A stretch of DNA of 64,000 nucleotides, taken from contig NZ_OY782495.1 of the NCBI RefSeq assembly GCF_963677715.1, positions 2,408,001 to 2,472,000 of the forward strand, in the 5' to 3' direction. Shown here piece by piece: positions 8,571-17,074 of this stretch. How positions within the stretch are numbered: the first letter of the stretch is position 1; the number at the start of each line of letters is the position of its first letter. The stretch comes from an uncultured Bacteroides sp. Its GTDB lineage: Bacteria; Bacteroidota; Bacteroidia; Bacteroidales; Bacteroidaceae. A model generated the notes under the pieces. That model saw only the letters and a program-made list of their open reading frames with translations. It was not told where the DNA came from and ran no database searches. The position numbers were made by a program, and so were the translations under genes.

Positions 8571-9863
8571 ATGAGAACACTGCAACTATTTCTTTTATTA
8601 ATACTGTCGGCCACTGTTCAGGCACAGAATGTATTAACGTTGGATAAGGCTGTAAATATTGCGTTAAAGAATAACTTTGATATATTGGTTAGCCGTAATG
8701 ATGCCGACATGGATCAAATAAACAACACTCCCGGCAATGCAGGGATGTTACCTACAATCAATTTGAACGGTTCCGGTGGTTATGAATATAATAATGTATA
8801 CCAGAAAAATTCATCCGGAATAACCAAATACCCCAATCAGTCGAGTACTTCTTTGAATGCTAATGTAGAACTTTCCTGGACTTTGTTTGACGGTGGAAAG
8901 ATGTTTGTCACTAAAAATAAGCTGAACCAGATTCAGGCACTCGGAGAGCTTCAATTCCAAACCAAAGTACAAGAAACGATGTATAATGTAATTGCCGCTT
9001 ATTACGATGTAGTGCGGCAAAAACAGCAATTAAGCTCAATAAACGAAGCGATTAGTTACAACAAAGAACGTGTAACCATTGCACAAACGGGATTTAACGC
9101 AGGTACACTGGCAAAAACAGATTTGCTTCAAGCGAAAATAGATTTGAATGTAGAGATGGAAAGTGCTATTGACCAGCAAAATACCATTAGTGAGTCGCTA
9201 AAGACATTAAATAGTATCTTGGGAGAAGAAGACCCGACTATCAAATTTGATATTTCCGATTCCATCCCTCTTCAATATTCGCCGGACAGGGATGAGTTAC
9301 TTCGAAAATTAAATTCATCGAATACCAGTATCCTGTCTTTTCAGAAACAAATTGAGATCTCTCAGTTAGCATTGAAAGAAAGTCAGAAAGATAAGCTCCC
9401 CACTCTCCAGCTCAACGGAGGATATTATCTGTCACAGGCTATAAATTCGGAAGGGTCTACTTTGAAGAATCGTACTTACGGTCCGCAAATAGGTATGACA
9501 CTTTCCATCCCTCTTTACAACGGCGGAGAAACGAAACGAAAAATATCCATTGCCCGTAAAGAGGTACAGTCATCGGGTTATGATATGGAAAATGTGAAGT
9601 TGCAAGTAAATATCGAATTGGAGAACACACTTACTGATTTTGACAATCAACGGCAACTGTTCCTCATTGAAAAGAGTAACAACGAGCTGGCCAAAGAAAA
9701 TCTGGATATCTGCTTACAGCGATTGCGCTTGGGGCAAACCACCTCACTTGAAGTACATCAGGCGCAGGAAAGCTATGTACAATCGGCCACTCGTCTTACT
9801 AATTTTGAATATAACCTAAAGATTGCCGAAACGAAGCTCAAACAATTAACCACCTCTTTATAG
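8571..9863 (+). CDS. TolC-family outer-membrane efflux channel
   Basis: 430 residues with a signal peptide (about 1-18, ending VQA). Two homologous outer-membrane efflux domains are visible; each starts with a segment like LTLDKAVNIALKNN and is rich in long helices (for example LAKTDLLQAKIDL and TTSLEVHQAQESY). It forms the trimeric exit duct for the pump encoded just upstream. Last gene of the MarR-led operon. Confidence 0.95.
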   Translation: MRTLQLFLLLILSATVQAQNVLTLDKAVNIALKNNFDILVSRNDADMDQINNTPGNAGMLPTINLNGSGGYEYNNVYQKNSSGITKYPNQSSTSLNANVELSWTLFDGGKMFVTKNKLNQIQALGELQFQTKVQETMYNVIAAYYDVVRQKQQLSSINEAISYNKERVTIAQTGFNAGTLAKTDLLQAKIDLNVEMESAIDQQNTISESLKTLNSILGEEDPTIKFDISDSIPLQYSPDRDELLRKLNSSNTSILSFQKQIEISQLALKESQKDKLPTLQLNGGYYLSQAINSEGSTLKNRTYGPQIGMTLSIPLYNGGETKRKISIARKEVQSSGYDMENVKLQVNIELENTLTDFDNQRQLFLIEKSNNELAKENLDICLQRLRLGQTTSLEVHQAQESYVQSATRLTNFEYNLKIAETKLKQLTTSL

Positions 9864-9965
9864 CCGGAAGCCAAGCCAATCAAATCGAATTGATTCCCTC
9901 TGTTAGCATCGTGCACTGTCTTACTAATCGCAGTTAAGCGCTATATTAGTCCCCTTACAAGTAAT

Positions 9966-10075
9966 CAGGGTGTCAGCCCTCATCTCTAAACCCATCGGTT
10001 TGCATCTGCAGGCCGATGAGCCTCTATCTGCAAACCCATCGGCCCACAACTGCGGGCTCACTCCCGTCGGGCCTC
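9966..10075. repeat. Degenerate 22-bp tandem array A (five units)
   Basis: This GC-richer stretch in a 427-bp gene-free gap (9864-10290) divides into five adjacent 22-bp units starting at 9966, 9988, 10010, 10032 and 10054. Units 2 and 4 share the first half AAACCCATCGG exactly, and units 2 and 3 both end in ATCTGC. Within a unit the two 11-bp halves often begin with complementary triplets (AAA/TTT, AGG/CCT), and CATCGG at 9993-9998 can pair with CCGATG at 10013-10018. The period is not a multiple of three, so the open frame crossing it (9970-10269) is probably not a gene. Nothing else is recognisable in the gap. Confidence 0.7.
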
Positions 10076-10290
10076 AAAAAGGCTTAATCATTGCGTCTGA
10101 TAGAGATAAGAAACGCACCCTCGTGGCCTGGTTAAAGGCTTATCAAGATGCTTCCGCAGGCGGTAACTCGGCAACGGGGCACGCTTTTCCCCTTTATATT
10201 CAGCTAATTACAAATCAATTCGTTATTTTTATATGTTTTTTAAAATATAATCGGTACTTGCTCGTCTAAGAACATAAAGAACGATAATCA

Positions 10291-10848
10291 ATGAATGCAA
10301 CAGAGTCGGAGAAGATTGAAGATGTGTACAAAAACGAGCGGAGACGTCTACTCGGTTATATCAGGAAGAAGATTTCTGATAGGTTAGATGCCGAAGACAT
10401 TTTGCACGATGTTTTCTATCAACTCACTGTAGGATTCTCGGATATTAAGGCTATTGAGAATGTAACGGCGTGGCTCTATCGGGTTGCCGACAACCGCATC
10501 ACCGATTTATTCCGAAAGAAGACGGCGGTTCCTTTCAGCCTTATCGAAAATGATGACGCCGACGAAGATGGTCCGATTTCTCTTGTAGAGATACTTCCCG
10601 CCTTGGGCACTTCTCACGAAGAGGAAGAACTAAAAAGTATGATATGGGAAAGGATTGAGAAAACCTTATCCGAATTGCCTAAAGAACAAAGTAGTGTGTT
10701 TATTGCAACCGAGTTTGACGATGTGAGTTTTAAAGAAATATCCGAGAAAACAGGCATTGGGGTAAATACACTTATTTCCCGAAAGAGATACGCAGTACTG
10801 GCTCTGAGGGAGAACTTAACTGATTTATATAACTTATTAAAAGAATAA
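10291..10848 (+). CDS. ECF-type RNA polymerase sigma factor
   Basis: 185 residues. Sigma region 2 spans about 12-80 (AEDILHDVFYQL, then VTAWLYRVADNRITDLFRKK). Region 4 spans about 118-175 and ends with a helix-turn-helix (FKEISEKTGIGVNTLISRKR). Such factors redirect RNA polymerase to stress or envelope genes. It starts about 215 bp after the 22-bp array and is followed after 5 bp by a small membrane protein, then by an RND efflux set. No conventional zinc-containing anti-sigma gene is next to it. Control of the downstream efflux genes is inferred from position only. Confidence 0.92.
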   Translation: MNATESEKIEDVYKNERRRLLGYIRKKISDRLDAEDILHDVFYQLTVGFSDIKAIENVTAWLYRVADNRITDLFRKKTAVPFSLIENDDADEDGPISLVEILPALGTSHEEEELKSMIWERIEKTLSELPKEQSSVFIATEFDDVSFKEISEKTGIGVNTLISRKRYAVLALRENLTDLYNLLKE

Positions 10849-10853
10849 CTGGA

Positions 10854-11183
10854 ATGGAAAGATCAAAAGGATTAAAGATGGTAGGCTTTCGCCTGATGGG
10901 ATTGGTTCTCATTGTATTAGTTTTATTTATCACCATGACGCTGTGGAATTGGTTAATTCCTGCGCTATTTAATGGTCCGGTCATCACCTTTTGGCAGACT
11001 ATCGGATTAATCATTCTCTCTAAAATATTCTTTTCGGGTCTTGTTCCCATGGGTGGGAGCAGAAGACCTCGCGGGAGAGGGTTTGGGTTTTCACGCGAGG
11101 GGAAGCGCCCAAGCAGAGAAGACTGGTGGAAAAGATTCAATGAAACGAACAGAGGCGAAGACAACTCTTCAACTGTCGAATAA
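10854..11183 (+). CDS. Small two-helix membrane protein linked to the ECF sigma gene
   Basis: 109 residues. Two hydrophobic stretches (about 12-33 and 44-63) contain LWNWLIPALF and FWQTIGLIILSKI. The C-terminal 45 residues are strongly charged and Gly/Arg-rich (RRPRGRGFGF). Short proteins with the same LWNWLMP...FWQ-LGL-LLS pattern and a charged tail are often encoded after ECF sigma genes in other bacteria, as far as I recall. Function is unknown; acting on the sigma factor at the membrane is a reasonable guess. It starts 5 bp after the sigma stop codon. Confidence 0.8.
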   Translation: MERSKGLKMVGFRLMGLVLIVLVLFITMTLWNWLIPALFNGPVITFWQTIGLIILSKIFFSGLVPMGGSRRPRGRGFGFSREGKRPSREDWWKRFNETNRGEDNSSTVE

Positions 11184-11246
11184 ACTCGTTTAGCTCAATT
11201 ACGGGTAACTCAGCACTCAATTTTGTAACAAAAGCTCTTTAGCATT

Positions 11247-11284
11247 ATTCATTTAAAAAGGCGTTAACGCCTTTTTAAATGAAT
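11247..11284. terminator. 38-bp perfect palindrome, probable bidirectional terminator
   Basis: The two 19-base halves (11247-11265 and 11266-11284) are exact reverse complements with no spacer; the centre is GCGTTAACGC flanked by A- and T-runs. It lies 63 bp after the small membrane protein. It could stop sigma-operon transcription before the TolC gene. The absence of a loop is unusual for a terminator. Confidence 0.65.
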
Positions 11285-11388
11285 GAATGCCAGCCACTGT
11301 TATGCCCGAACGCGAGCTGATTGAACAACACATAATGCGCATAATATCAACCTATTACAAAAACAAACAGAGTAAACTAACCACCGAA

Positions 11389-12723
11389 ATGGAAATGAAA
11401 AGAATACTTGCAACAGTGCTGATCATGCTTGGCATACTGCCTGCATTTGCCCAGGACTCTATAAAATACATCTCTTTACATCAGGCTTGCAAACTAGGCA
11501 TAGTTAGCAACGCAGGCATAATAAATGCTAAGCTCGAAACAAAAAAGTCCGGCTATCAATTAAAAGAGACTCAAAGCAAACTTTATCCGCAGCTCGAGGG
11601 ATACAGCGATTTTAGCTACTACTACGCCATTCCTCAAATGATGATGCCGGGCGAGATGTTTGGCCAAACCGGCGAGGTGCCCGTGCAGATTGGTACAAAA
11701 TACGATTGGACTTATGGGTTTAAGGCTTCCGTCACTCTTTACAACCAAAGCTACTACACTTCTATAAAAGTGGCCAAACGTATGCAAACGATCAATGAGC
11801 TAACGGCTCTTCAGAAAAAAGAAGAGTTGGTTTATGAGGTGTCTCAGGTGTACTTTCTCTGCAAAACCACCGCCAACCAGATTACACAGTTAGAGAAAAA
11901 CAAGCAAAACACAGATCGGTTGCTGGATATACTCAAGCTTCAGGAAGAAAATGGCATTGCACGAAAAATAGATTACTCGAAGGTATGGGTAACTAAAAAT
12001 AACCTGCAAACTCAAATAGATAATCTGGATCAATTGCTTCAACAACAAACCGGACTGTTGAAGCACCTGATTGGGATTAAGCTTGACGACCGGATTGAGT
12101 TGAGCGACTCTTTGTCTTTTACGACCGGCTTGCCCGATTTTGAAAAGCCTGATTTCAATAGGCAATCGGAATTAAGATTGCTCGATAAGCAGATAGAACT
12201 CACAGGGCTTAACCGAAAAGCCAACAGGCAGGCTTATCTGCCTTCGTTGTCGGGCTCTGGCCAGCTCTATTATGACGGGCAACAAAATGAATTCGATTAT
12301 TTCAAAGGAGGTGGCGACAAATTCTATAAGGTTGGCTTCATTGGTCTGAGTCTTAGCATACCCATCTTCGATGGTTTTGAGAAGCGCTCTAAAACAAAGC
12401 AATACGATATAGAGTTGCAGCAACTACAGAATACCCGAAAAGATACCGAGAATAATTATTTGAAAGATTTCATTGATGCTAAGAATCAGTACAATACCAG
12501 CCTCAAAGCTTTACTCAGGCAGCTGGATAACATAAAGGTGGCCGAGGAAGATTATAACATTACACTTCAAAACTATCGGCAACAAGTGATGTCACTGTCC
12601 GATGTCATGCTCTCGGAGAATTCACTAACGGAGGCTCGCTTATCGTACGTGAACGCATTGCTGCAAGTAAAGAACGCTGAGTTGGATCTTAAAAAGGGCC
12701 AAGGCGAATTACTCAATTACTAA
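11389..12723 (+). CDS. TolC-family outer-membrane efflux protein (second RND set)
   Basis: 444 residues from the ATG at 11389. A clear signal peptide (MKRILATVLIMLGILPAFA) starts at the second in-frame ATG, 11395, so the open frame upstream to 11287 is not used. The mature part has two outer-membrane efflux domains with long helices, e.g. YISLHQACKLGIVSNAG at the start and QQVMSLSDVMLSENSL near the end. It forms the outer-membrane duct for the adaptor and pump that follow. The gene order here (channel, adaptor, pump) differs from the first RND set. Confidence 0.93.
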   Translation: MEMKRILATVLIMLGILPAFAQDSIKYISLHQACKLGIVSNAGIINAKLETKKSGYQLKETQSKLYPQLEGYSDFSYYYAIPQMMMPGEMFGQTGEVPVQIGTKYDWTYGFKASVTLYNQSYYTSIKVAKRMQTINELTALQKKEELVYEVSQVYFLCKTTANQITQLEKNKQNTDRLLDILKLQEENGIARKIDYSKVWVTKNNLQTQIDNLDQLLQQQTGLLKHLIGIKLDDRIELSDSLSFTTGLPDFEKPDFNRQSELRLLDKQIELTGLNRKANRQAYLPSLSGSGQLYYDGQQNEFDYFKGGGDKFYKVGFIGLSLSIPIFDGFEKRSKTKQYDIELQQLQNTRKDTENNYLKDFIDAKNQYNTSLKALLRQLDNIKVAEEDYNITLQNYRQQVMSLSDVMLSENSLTEARLSYVNALLQVKNAELDLKKGQGELLNY

Positions 12724-12746
12724 CAAATAACTTGAAACGAACACTT

Positions 12747-13811
12747 ATGAAACTAAAAAAATACATCCTTTCGGCATCAGTCATTGTTGCTGTTATTGCC
12801 ATCGTAGCAGTCAGGCTTATTTCCAACAAACAGAGCTTTGACAAGGAACTGAAAATGGTATCCGAATCTAACACAACAGTGCCTGTCATTACCGATACCG
12901 TGAGGAGTGAACAGCTGCCTGCCGGATTCTCGGTCAACGGGGGGTTTTCTCCGATACAAGAAACCTCCATTGCTGCCGAGGTAGAAGGAAAAATTACTTC
13001 GGTAAATTCAAAAGAAGGAGATAGGGTGGCAGCGGGGCAGGTTTTGGCCTCTATTGATAACGAGATACCCGCTTCGCAACTGGAGCTGGCCAAATTTAAT
13101 CTTGATAAAGCGGAAAAAGACATCAAACGTTTCAAAGAACTCTCGCAGGGCGATGCCGCCACTGTGCAACAATATGAAGCTGCCAGGCAGAGCTTCGAAA
13201 TGGCAAAGTCTGCTTATACGGCAGCTAAAACAGAAGATAAGAATACGTTTATCGAAGCTCCGTTTGGCGGGATAATTACCAAACGGTATTTTGACAAGGG
13301 AGCTTACCTGTCGGTTGGTACGCCCGTTTACGACATTGTTGAGATTGACCGGGTGAAATTCATAGCCAGGCTTACGGTAGATGAGGCCGGAAAGGTGCAA
13401 AAAGGTCAGACGGTTAAGCTGAGTGTTGATGCTTATCCCGAGGTAACTTACGATGGAAAAATCAGTGCGGTTACCGTTAAAGCCGATCTCTCGAAACGCT
13501 ATGACGTGGAGATAGAAGTTGAAAACCGCTCTGAAGACATCATAAAACCGGGCATGTATGGAGTCGCTACATTTATCCGCAATACTGAGAATCAGCTTTT
13601 AGTAATTCCTCGTCAGGCTATTGCGGGGAGTATCAAGCATCCAGAGGTGTTCTTGGTTAAAGGAAATTCCGTAATTCTGAGGAAGATAGTGATTACTCCT
13701 TTCAATGATAAATATGTTGTGATTAAGAGTGGACTAAAAGCGGGCGATGTCATTGTCACATCGGGTCAGATTAGCTTGGTGAATGGCTCTAAGATCAAAC
13801 TAAACAATTAA
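12747..13811 (+). CDS. RND efflux periplasmic adaptor (second set)
   Basis: 354 residues from the ATG at 12747; an in-frame TTG at 12732 is less likely. An N-terminal anchor (about 8-26) is followed by lipoyl halves (EVEGKITSVNSKEGDRVAAG and EAPFGGIITKRYFDKG), a short helical hairpin, a beta-barrel and a C-terminal domain. It bridges pump and TolC in the periplasm. It starts 23 bp after the TolC gene and ends 10 bp before the pump gene. Confidence 0.94.
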   Translation: MKLKKYILSASVIVAVIAIVAVRLISNKQSFDKELKMVSESNTTVPVITDTVRSEQLPAGFSVNGGFSPIQETSIAAEVEGKITSVNSKEGDRVAAGQVLASIDNEIPASQLELAKFNLDKAEKDIKRFKELSQGDAATVQQYEAARQSFEMAKSAYTAAKTEDKNTFIEAPFGGIITKRYFDKGAYLSVGTPVYDIVEIDRVKFIARLTVDEAGKVQKGQTVKLSVDAYPEVTYDGKISAVTVKADLSKRYDVEIEVENRSEDIIKPGMYGVATFIRNTENQLLVIPRQAIAGSIKHPEVFLVKGNSVILRKIVITPFNDKYVVIKSGLKAGDVIVTSGQISLVNGSKIKLNN

Positions 13812-13821
13812 AAGAACAACC

Positions 13822-16800
13822 ATGAATATTACAAAAATATCGGTAAAAAGGCCAACGCTTGTGGTCGTTGTTTTTACGGTACTTATCTTTCTGGGATTTA
13901 CGGGTTATAAAAGCCTGAATTCCGAATTGATGCCAAAAATGACGGCGCCGGCTTTTATGATTATGACTACTTATCCGGGTGCTTCTCCCTCTGAAGTAGA
14001 GAATAATGTTACGAAGAAACTGGAGGAAGCCATTACATCCGTCGAGAACATTGACCACATTCAATCTACATCGTTCGAAGGTATCTCTGTTTTGGGCATT
14101 TCGTTAAAACAAAATGCCAATATAGACGATGCCGTGCAAGATGCACAGCGCAAGATAAACGCAGTAAAAAGTACTCTTCCGGAAAGTGTTTTAGATCCTG
14201 TGGTTAGCAAAATATCTTTTGGAGATCTTCCGATAATGAACATTGGGGTAACGGCGGCTATGTCTTCAACCGAGTTTTACGATTTGATTAAATACAAAAT
14301 TCAGCCGGAACTGACAAGAATCAGCGGGGTGGGAGAGATTGCCATAATAGGAGGCAACGAACGCGAAATCAGGGTGAATCTCGATGCTCAAAAGTTGGAA
14401 GCGTATAATCTTTCGTCCGTACAGGTTCTTCAGGCCATCCAATCGTCAAATCTTGATTTCCCGACCGGGAAAATAAAAAATGACGATGGGCAGATGGTAA
14501 TCAGGCTATCGGCTAAGTTGAAAAGTGTGGCGGAGATTCAGAATATCGTAATCAGCGTGGACGATAAGGGTTCGAAAGTAAAGCTGAAAGATTTGGCGGA
14601 AGTATTGGACACGTCAAAAGAACCCGCCATGATTGCTCGTGTAAACGGGGAAAATTCTGTGGGATTAAGCGTTAAAAAACAAAGCGATGCCAACACCGTA
14701 GAGGTTTGCCATTTGGTAAATCAAAAGCTGGCCGAGCTCGAAACGACTTATAAGGGCAGCAAACTTAAATTTGAAGTACCCTTCGACTCATCTATTTTTA
14801 CCGAAAAAGCCACCGATTCGGTGAAGGACGATCTGCTGTTTGCCGTTATTCTGGTTTCGCTGGTTATGCTTGTTTTTCTTCATGGGTTGCGCAATGCTTT
14901 TATCGTAATGATTGCCATTCCTATTTCCATTGTTGTGTCGTTTCTGGGCATGTATTTGTTGGGCTATACGCTGAATATCATGACGCTCTTGGCTATGTCT
15001 CTGGTTATCGGTATTCTGGTTGATGATGCTATTGTAGTCTTGGAAAACATTTACCGGCACATGGAGATGGGCAAAGATCGGGTTCAGGCAACGCTCGACG
15101 GCCGGGCTGAGATTAGTTACACCGCGGTTGCCATTACGTTGGTAGATGTGGTGGTCTTCCTTCCGTTGGGACTTTCAAAAAGTATGATTGCGCCTATCTT
15201 AGCTCCTTTTTCGTTGGTTATTGTTATCACAACTTTGCTTAGTCTGTTGGTTGCATTTACTGTTGTGCCGCTCCTTACCTCTCGTTTGGCAAAGGTTCAG
15301 CACCTTAGCAAGGAGAGATTCAGCGGACGCTTTTTCTTATGGTTCGAAAAGCAGGTAGAAGCATTTGCCAATATACTTCATTCTATTCTTCTTAAAGCTT
15401 TTCGACATAAAATCACTACTTTCGGCATTGTAACGGCATTGTTTATTGGCTCTGTGGCACTTATTCCTATGGGTTTTGTGGGCACCGAAGTGTTTGCCTT
15501 GGGCGATGTCGGTGAATTTATTATTCAGGTTGAGCTTCCCAACAATGCTACACTGAAAGAAACGAATTTAAAAGTAATAGAAATTGAACATTTGCTGAAC
15601 ACAAAGCCCGAAATAAAGTCTGTGTTCACTACGGTAGGTTCAACAAATTCGGGTATGCAAGGCGGGGGAGCACAGAGTAATGCCAATAAAGCGGAAATAG
15701 ATGTGAAACTGGTGGATAAGAAGTTTCGGAAAGTATCTTCTAAAGTATATGCCAATCAGATTAAGAATTTCCTTAATGCTAAGATGCCCGGTGTAAAGGT
15801 CAAAGCTGCTTTATTGAATCCGTTTTTTGGGAGTACGGACGATAGTCCGATACAAGTGATCGTGAAGTCGTCGGACCCGGATTCGTTGACTAAATATGCC
15901 GGGAGAATTAAAACATTAATTGAAAAAACGCCGGGGGCTATTGATATAAGTTCCTCGCTTGAGGATGCACGTAACGAGGTTGCTGTTGAAATTGATAAAG
16001 AAAAAATGACCGAACTGGGCTTATCGCTTCCTACGGTAGGTTCTGTAATGTCAACAGCCTTTAGCGGAAATACGGATGCAAAATATTCCGATGGCTCTTA
16101 TGAATATGACATCAACATTGTTTATGACGAATTTAACCGCCGTAGTTTGTCCGATGTATCTAACCTTACGTTTGTCAATGCCGGCGGTCAGCCAATAAAA
16201 CTATCGCAGTTTGCTAAGATTAGTTATGCCGACGGAAGTGCCAAACTTGAGCGAATGGATAGGATGTCATCAATCACCATCCAATCACAGGTGTTGGGGC
16301 GTGCTTCGGGTGATGTTGGTGACAATATAAAACAGCAAATAGATGCTATCTCCTTTCCGTCGGAAGTATCAATCTATTATGCCGGCGACATGCAAATGCA
16401 GGACGATGCTTTCGGAAGCCTGGGCTTTGCGATACTTACAGCTATTTTTCTAGTCTATTTAATTATGGTGGCTCTGTATGAATCGTATCTTTATCCCTTG
16501 GTGGTTATGTTTTCAATTCCGCTGGCCATTATCGGAGCCATTCTTGGCTTGGCGCTGGCTAAAGAAAATTTGAGTATATTCAGTATGATGGGTATAATTA
16601 TGTTGATAGGCTTGGTGGCTAAAAATGCGATTTTGGTAGTCGACTTTACAAACCATCTCAAGAAACAGGGTTACGGCACTATCCGTGCATTGTTGATGGC
16701 CACGCGTACCAGAATACGGCCTGTGTTAATGACTACTTTATCCATGATTATCGGTTTATTGCCAATTGCGCTTGCTACCGGGGCTGCTTCCGAGTGGAAA

Positions 16801-16959
16801 AACGGCATTGCCTGGGTGCTTATTGGCGGACTTACCAGTTCTATGTTATTAACGCTGGTTGTTGTGCCGGTTGTATATTCTCTATTGGAAAATATAAAAA
16901 TCAGGGTTCAGTTGTGGGTGTCGAAAGCTAAAACCGGCATTAGGAAAGTAGGAGAATGA
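13822..16959 (+). CDS. RND efflux permease (second set, HAE1-like)
   Basis: 1045 residues. The typical start (ITKISVKRPTLVVVVFTVL) is followed by a large periplasmic loop, TM4 with the proton-relay pair in IGILVDDAIVVLENI, a second loop, and TM8-12 ending with LVVVPVVYSLLENI. Only moderately similar to the pump at 5523, so not a recent duplicate. Likely exports hydrophobic or envelope-active compounds; substrate not deducible. Followed by a terminator. Confidence 0.95.
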   Translation: MNITKISVKRPTLVVVVFTVLIFLGFTGYKSLNSELMPKMTAPAFMIMTTYPGASPSEVENNVTKKLEEAITSVENIDHIQSTSFEGISVLGISLKQNANIDDAVQDAQRKINAVKSTLPESVLDPVVSKISFGDLPIMNIGVTAAMSSTEFYDLIKYKIQPELTRISGVGEIAIIGGNEREIRVNLDAQKLEAYNLSSVQVLQAIQSSNLDFPTGKIKNDDGQMVIRLSAKLKSVAEIQNIVISVDDKGSKVKLKDLAEVLDTSKEPAMIARVNGENSVGLSVKKQSDANTVEVCHLVNQKLAELETTYKGSKLKFEVPFDSSIFTEKATDSVKDDLLFAVILVSLVMLVFLHGLRNAFIVMIAIPISIVVSFLGMYLLGYTLNIMTLLAMSLVIGILVDDAIVVLENIYRHMEMGKDRVQATLDGRAEISYTAVAITLVDVVVFLPLGLSKSMIAPILAPFSLVIVITTLLSLLVAFTVVPLLTSRLAKVQHLSKERFSGRFFLWFEKQVEAFANILHSILLKAFRHKITTFGIVTALFIGSVALIPMGFVGTEVFALGDVGEFIIQVELPNNATLKETNLKVIEIEHLLNTKPEIKSVFTTVGSTNSGMQGGGAQSNANKAEIDVKLVDKKFRKVSSKVYANQIKNFLNAKMPGVKVKAALLNPFFGSTDDSPIQVIVKSSDPDSLTKYAGRIKTLIEKTPGAIDISSSLEDARNEVAVEIDKEKMTELGLSLPTVGSVMSTAFSGNTDAKYSDGSYEYDINIVYDEFNRRSLSDVSNLTFVNAGGQPIKLSQFAKISYADGSAKLERMDRMSSITIQSQVLGRASGDVGDNIKQQIDAISFPSEVSIYYAGDMQMQDDAFGSLGFAILTAIFLVYLIMVALYESYLYPLVVMFSIPLAIIGAILGLALAKENLSIFSMMGIIMLIGLVAKNAILVVDFTNHLKKQGYGTIRALLMATRTRIRPVLMTTLSMIIGLLPIALATGAASEWKNGIAWVLIGGLTSSMLLTLVVVPVVYSLLENIKIRVQLWVSKAKTGIRKVGE

Positions 16960-16985
16960 TTTATTGTACTTAAGTAACTTCAAGA

Positions 16986-17034
16986 GGGATATGTCTGCTG
17001 AGAATCATTCAATGATCTGCAGTCATATCCTTTT
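16986..17034 (+). terminator. Terminator of the second RND operon
   Basis: Long hairpin: GGATATG (16987-16993) pairs with CATATCC (17024-17030). Inner CTGC/GCAG and ATCATT/AATGAT pairings extend the stem, and TTTTGTT follows. It is placed 27 bp after the pump stop codon. Confidence 0.75.
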
Positions 17035-17074
17035 GTTCGTTATACTGTGCTTTAATTTAAGATGTGTCTGTAGA

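Noticed and set aside
9966-10075. CRISPR array
   Set aside because: Units are adjacent with no spacers, too short and too degenerate, and no cas genes are near. The same applies to 46585-46672.
9970-10269. Open frame of 99 codons across the 22-bp array
   Set aside because: Composition follows the repeat; the 22-bp period shifts frame each unit, there is no promoter or ribosome-binding site, and the product ends in a random hydrophobic stretch.
11287-11388. Upstream extension of the second TolC gene
   Set aside because: A clear signal peptide begins at the ATG at 11389/11395; the extension would bury it and starts right after the 38-bp palindrome.
12732-12746. TTG start for the second RND adaptor
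   Set aside because: An ATG five codons later gives a normal membrane anchor start; TTG starts are rare.
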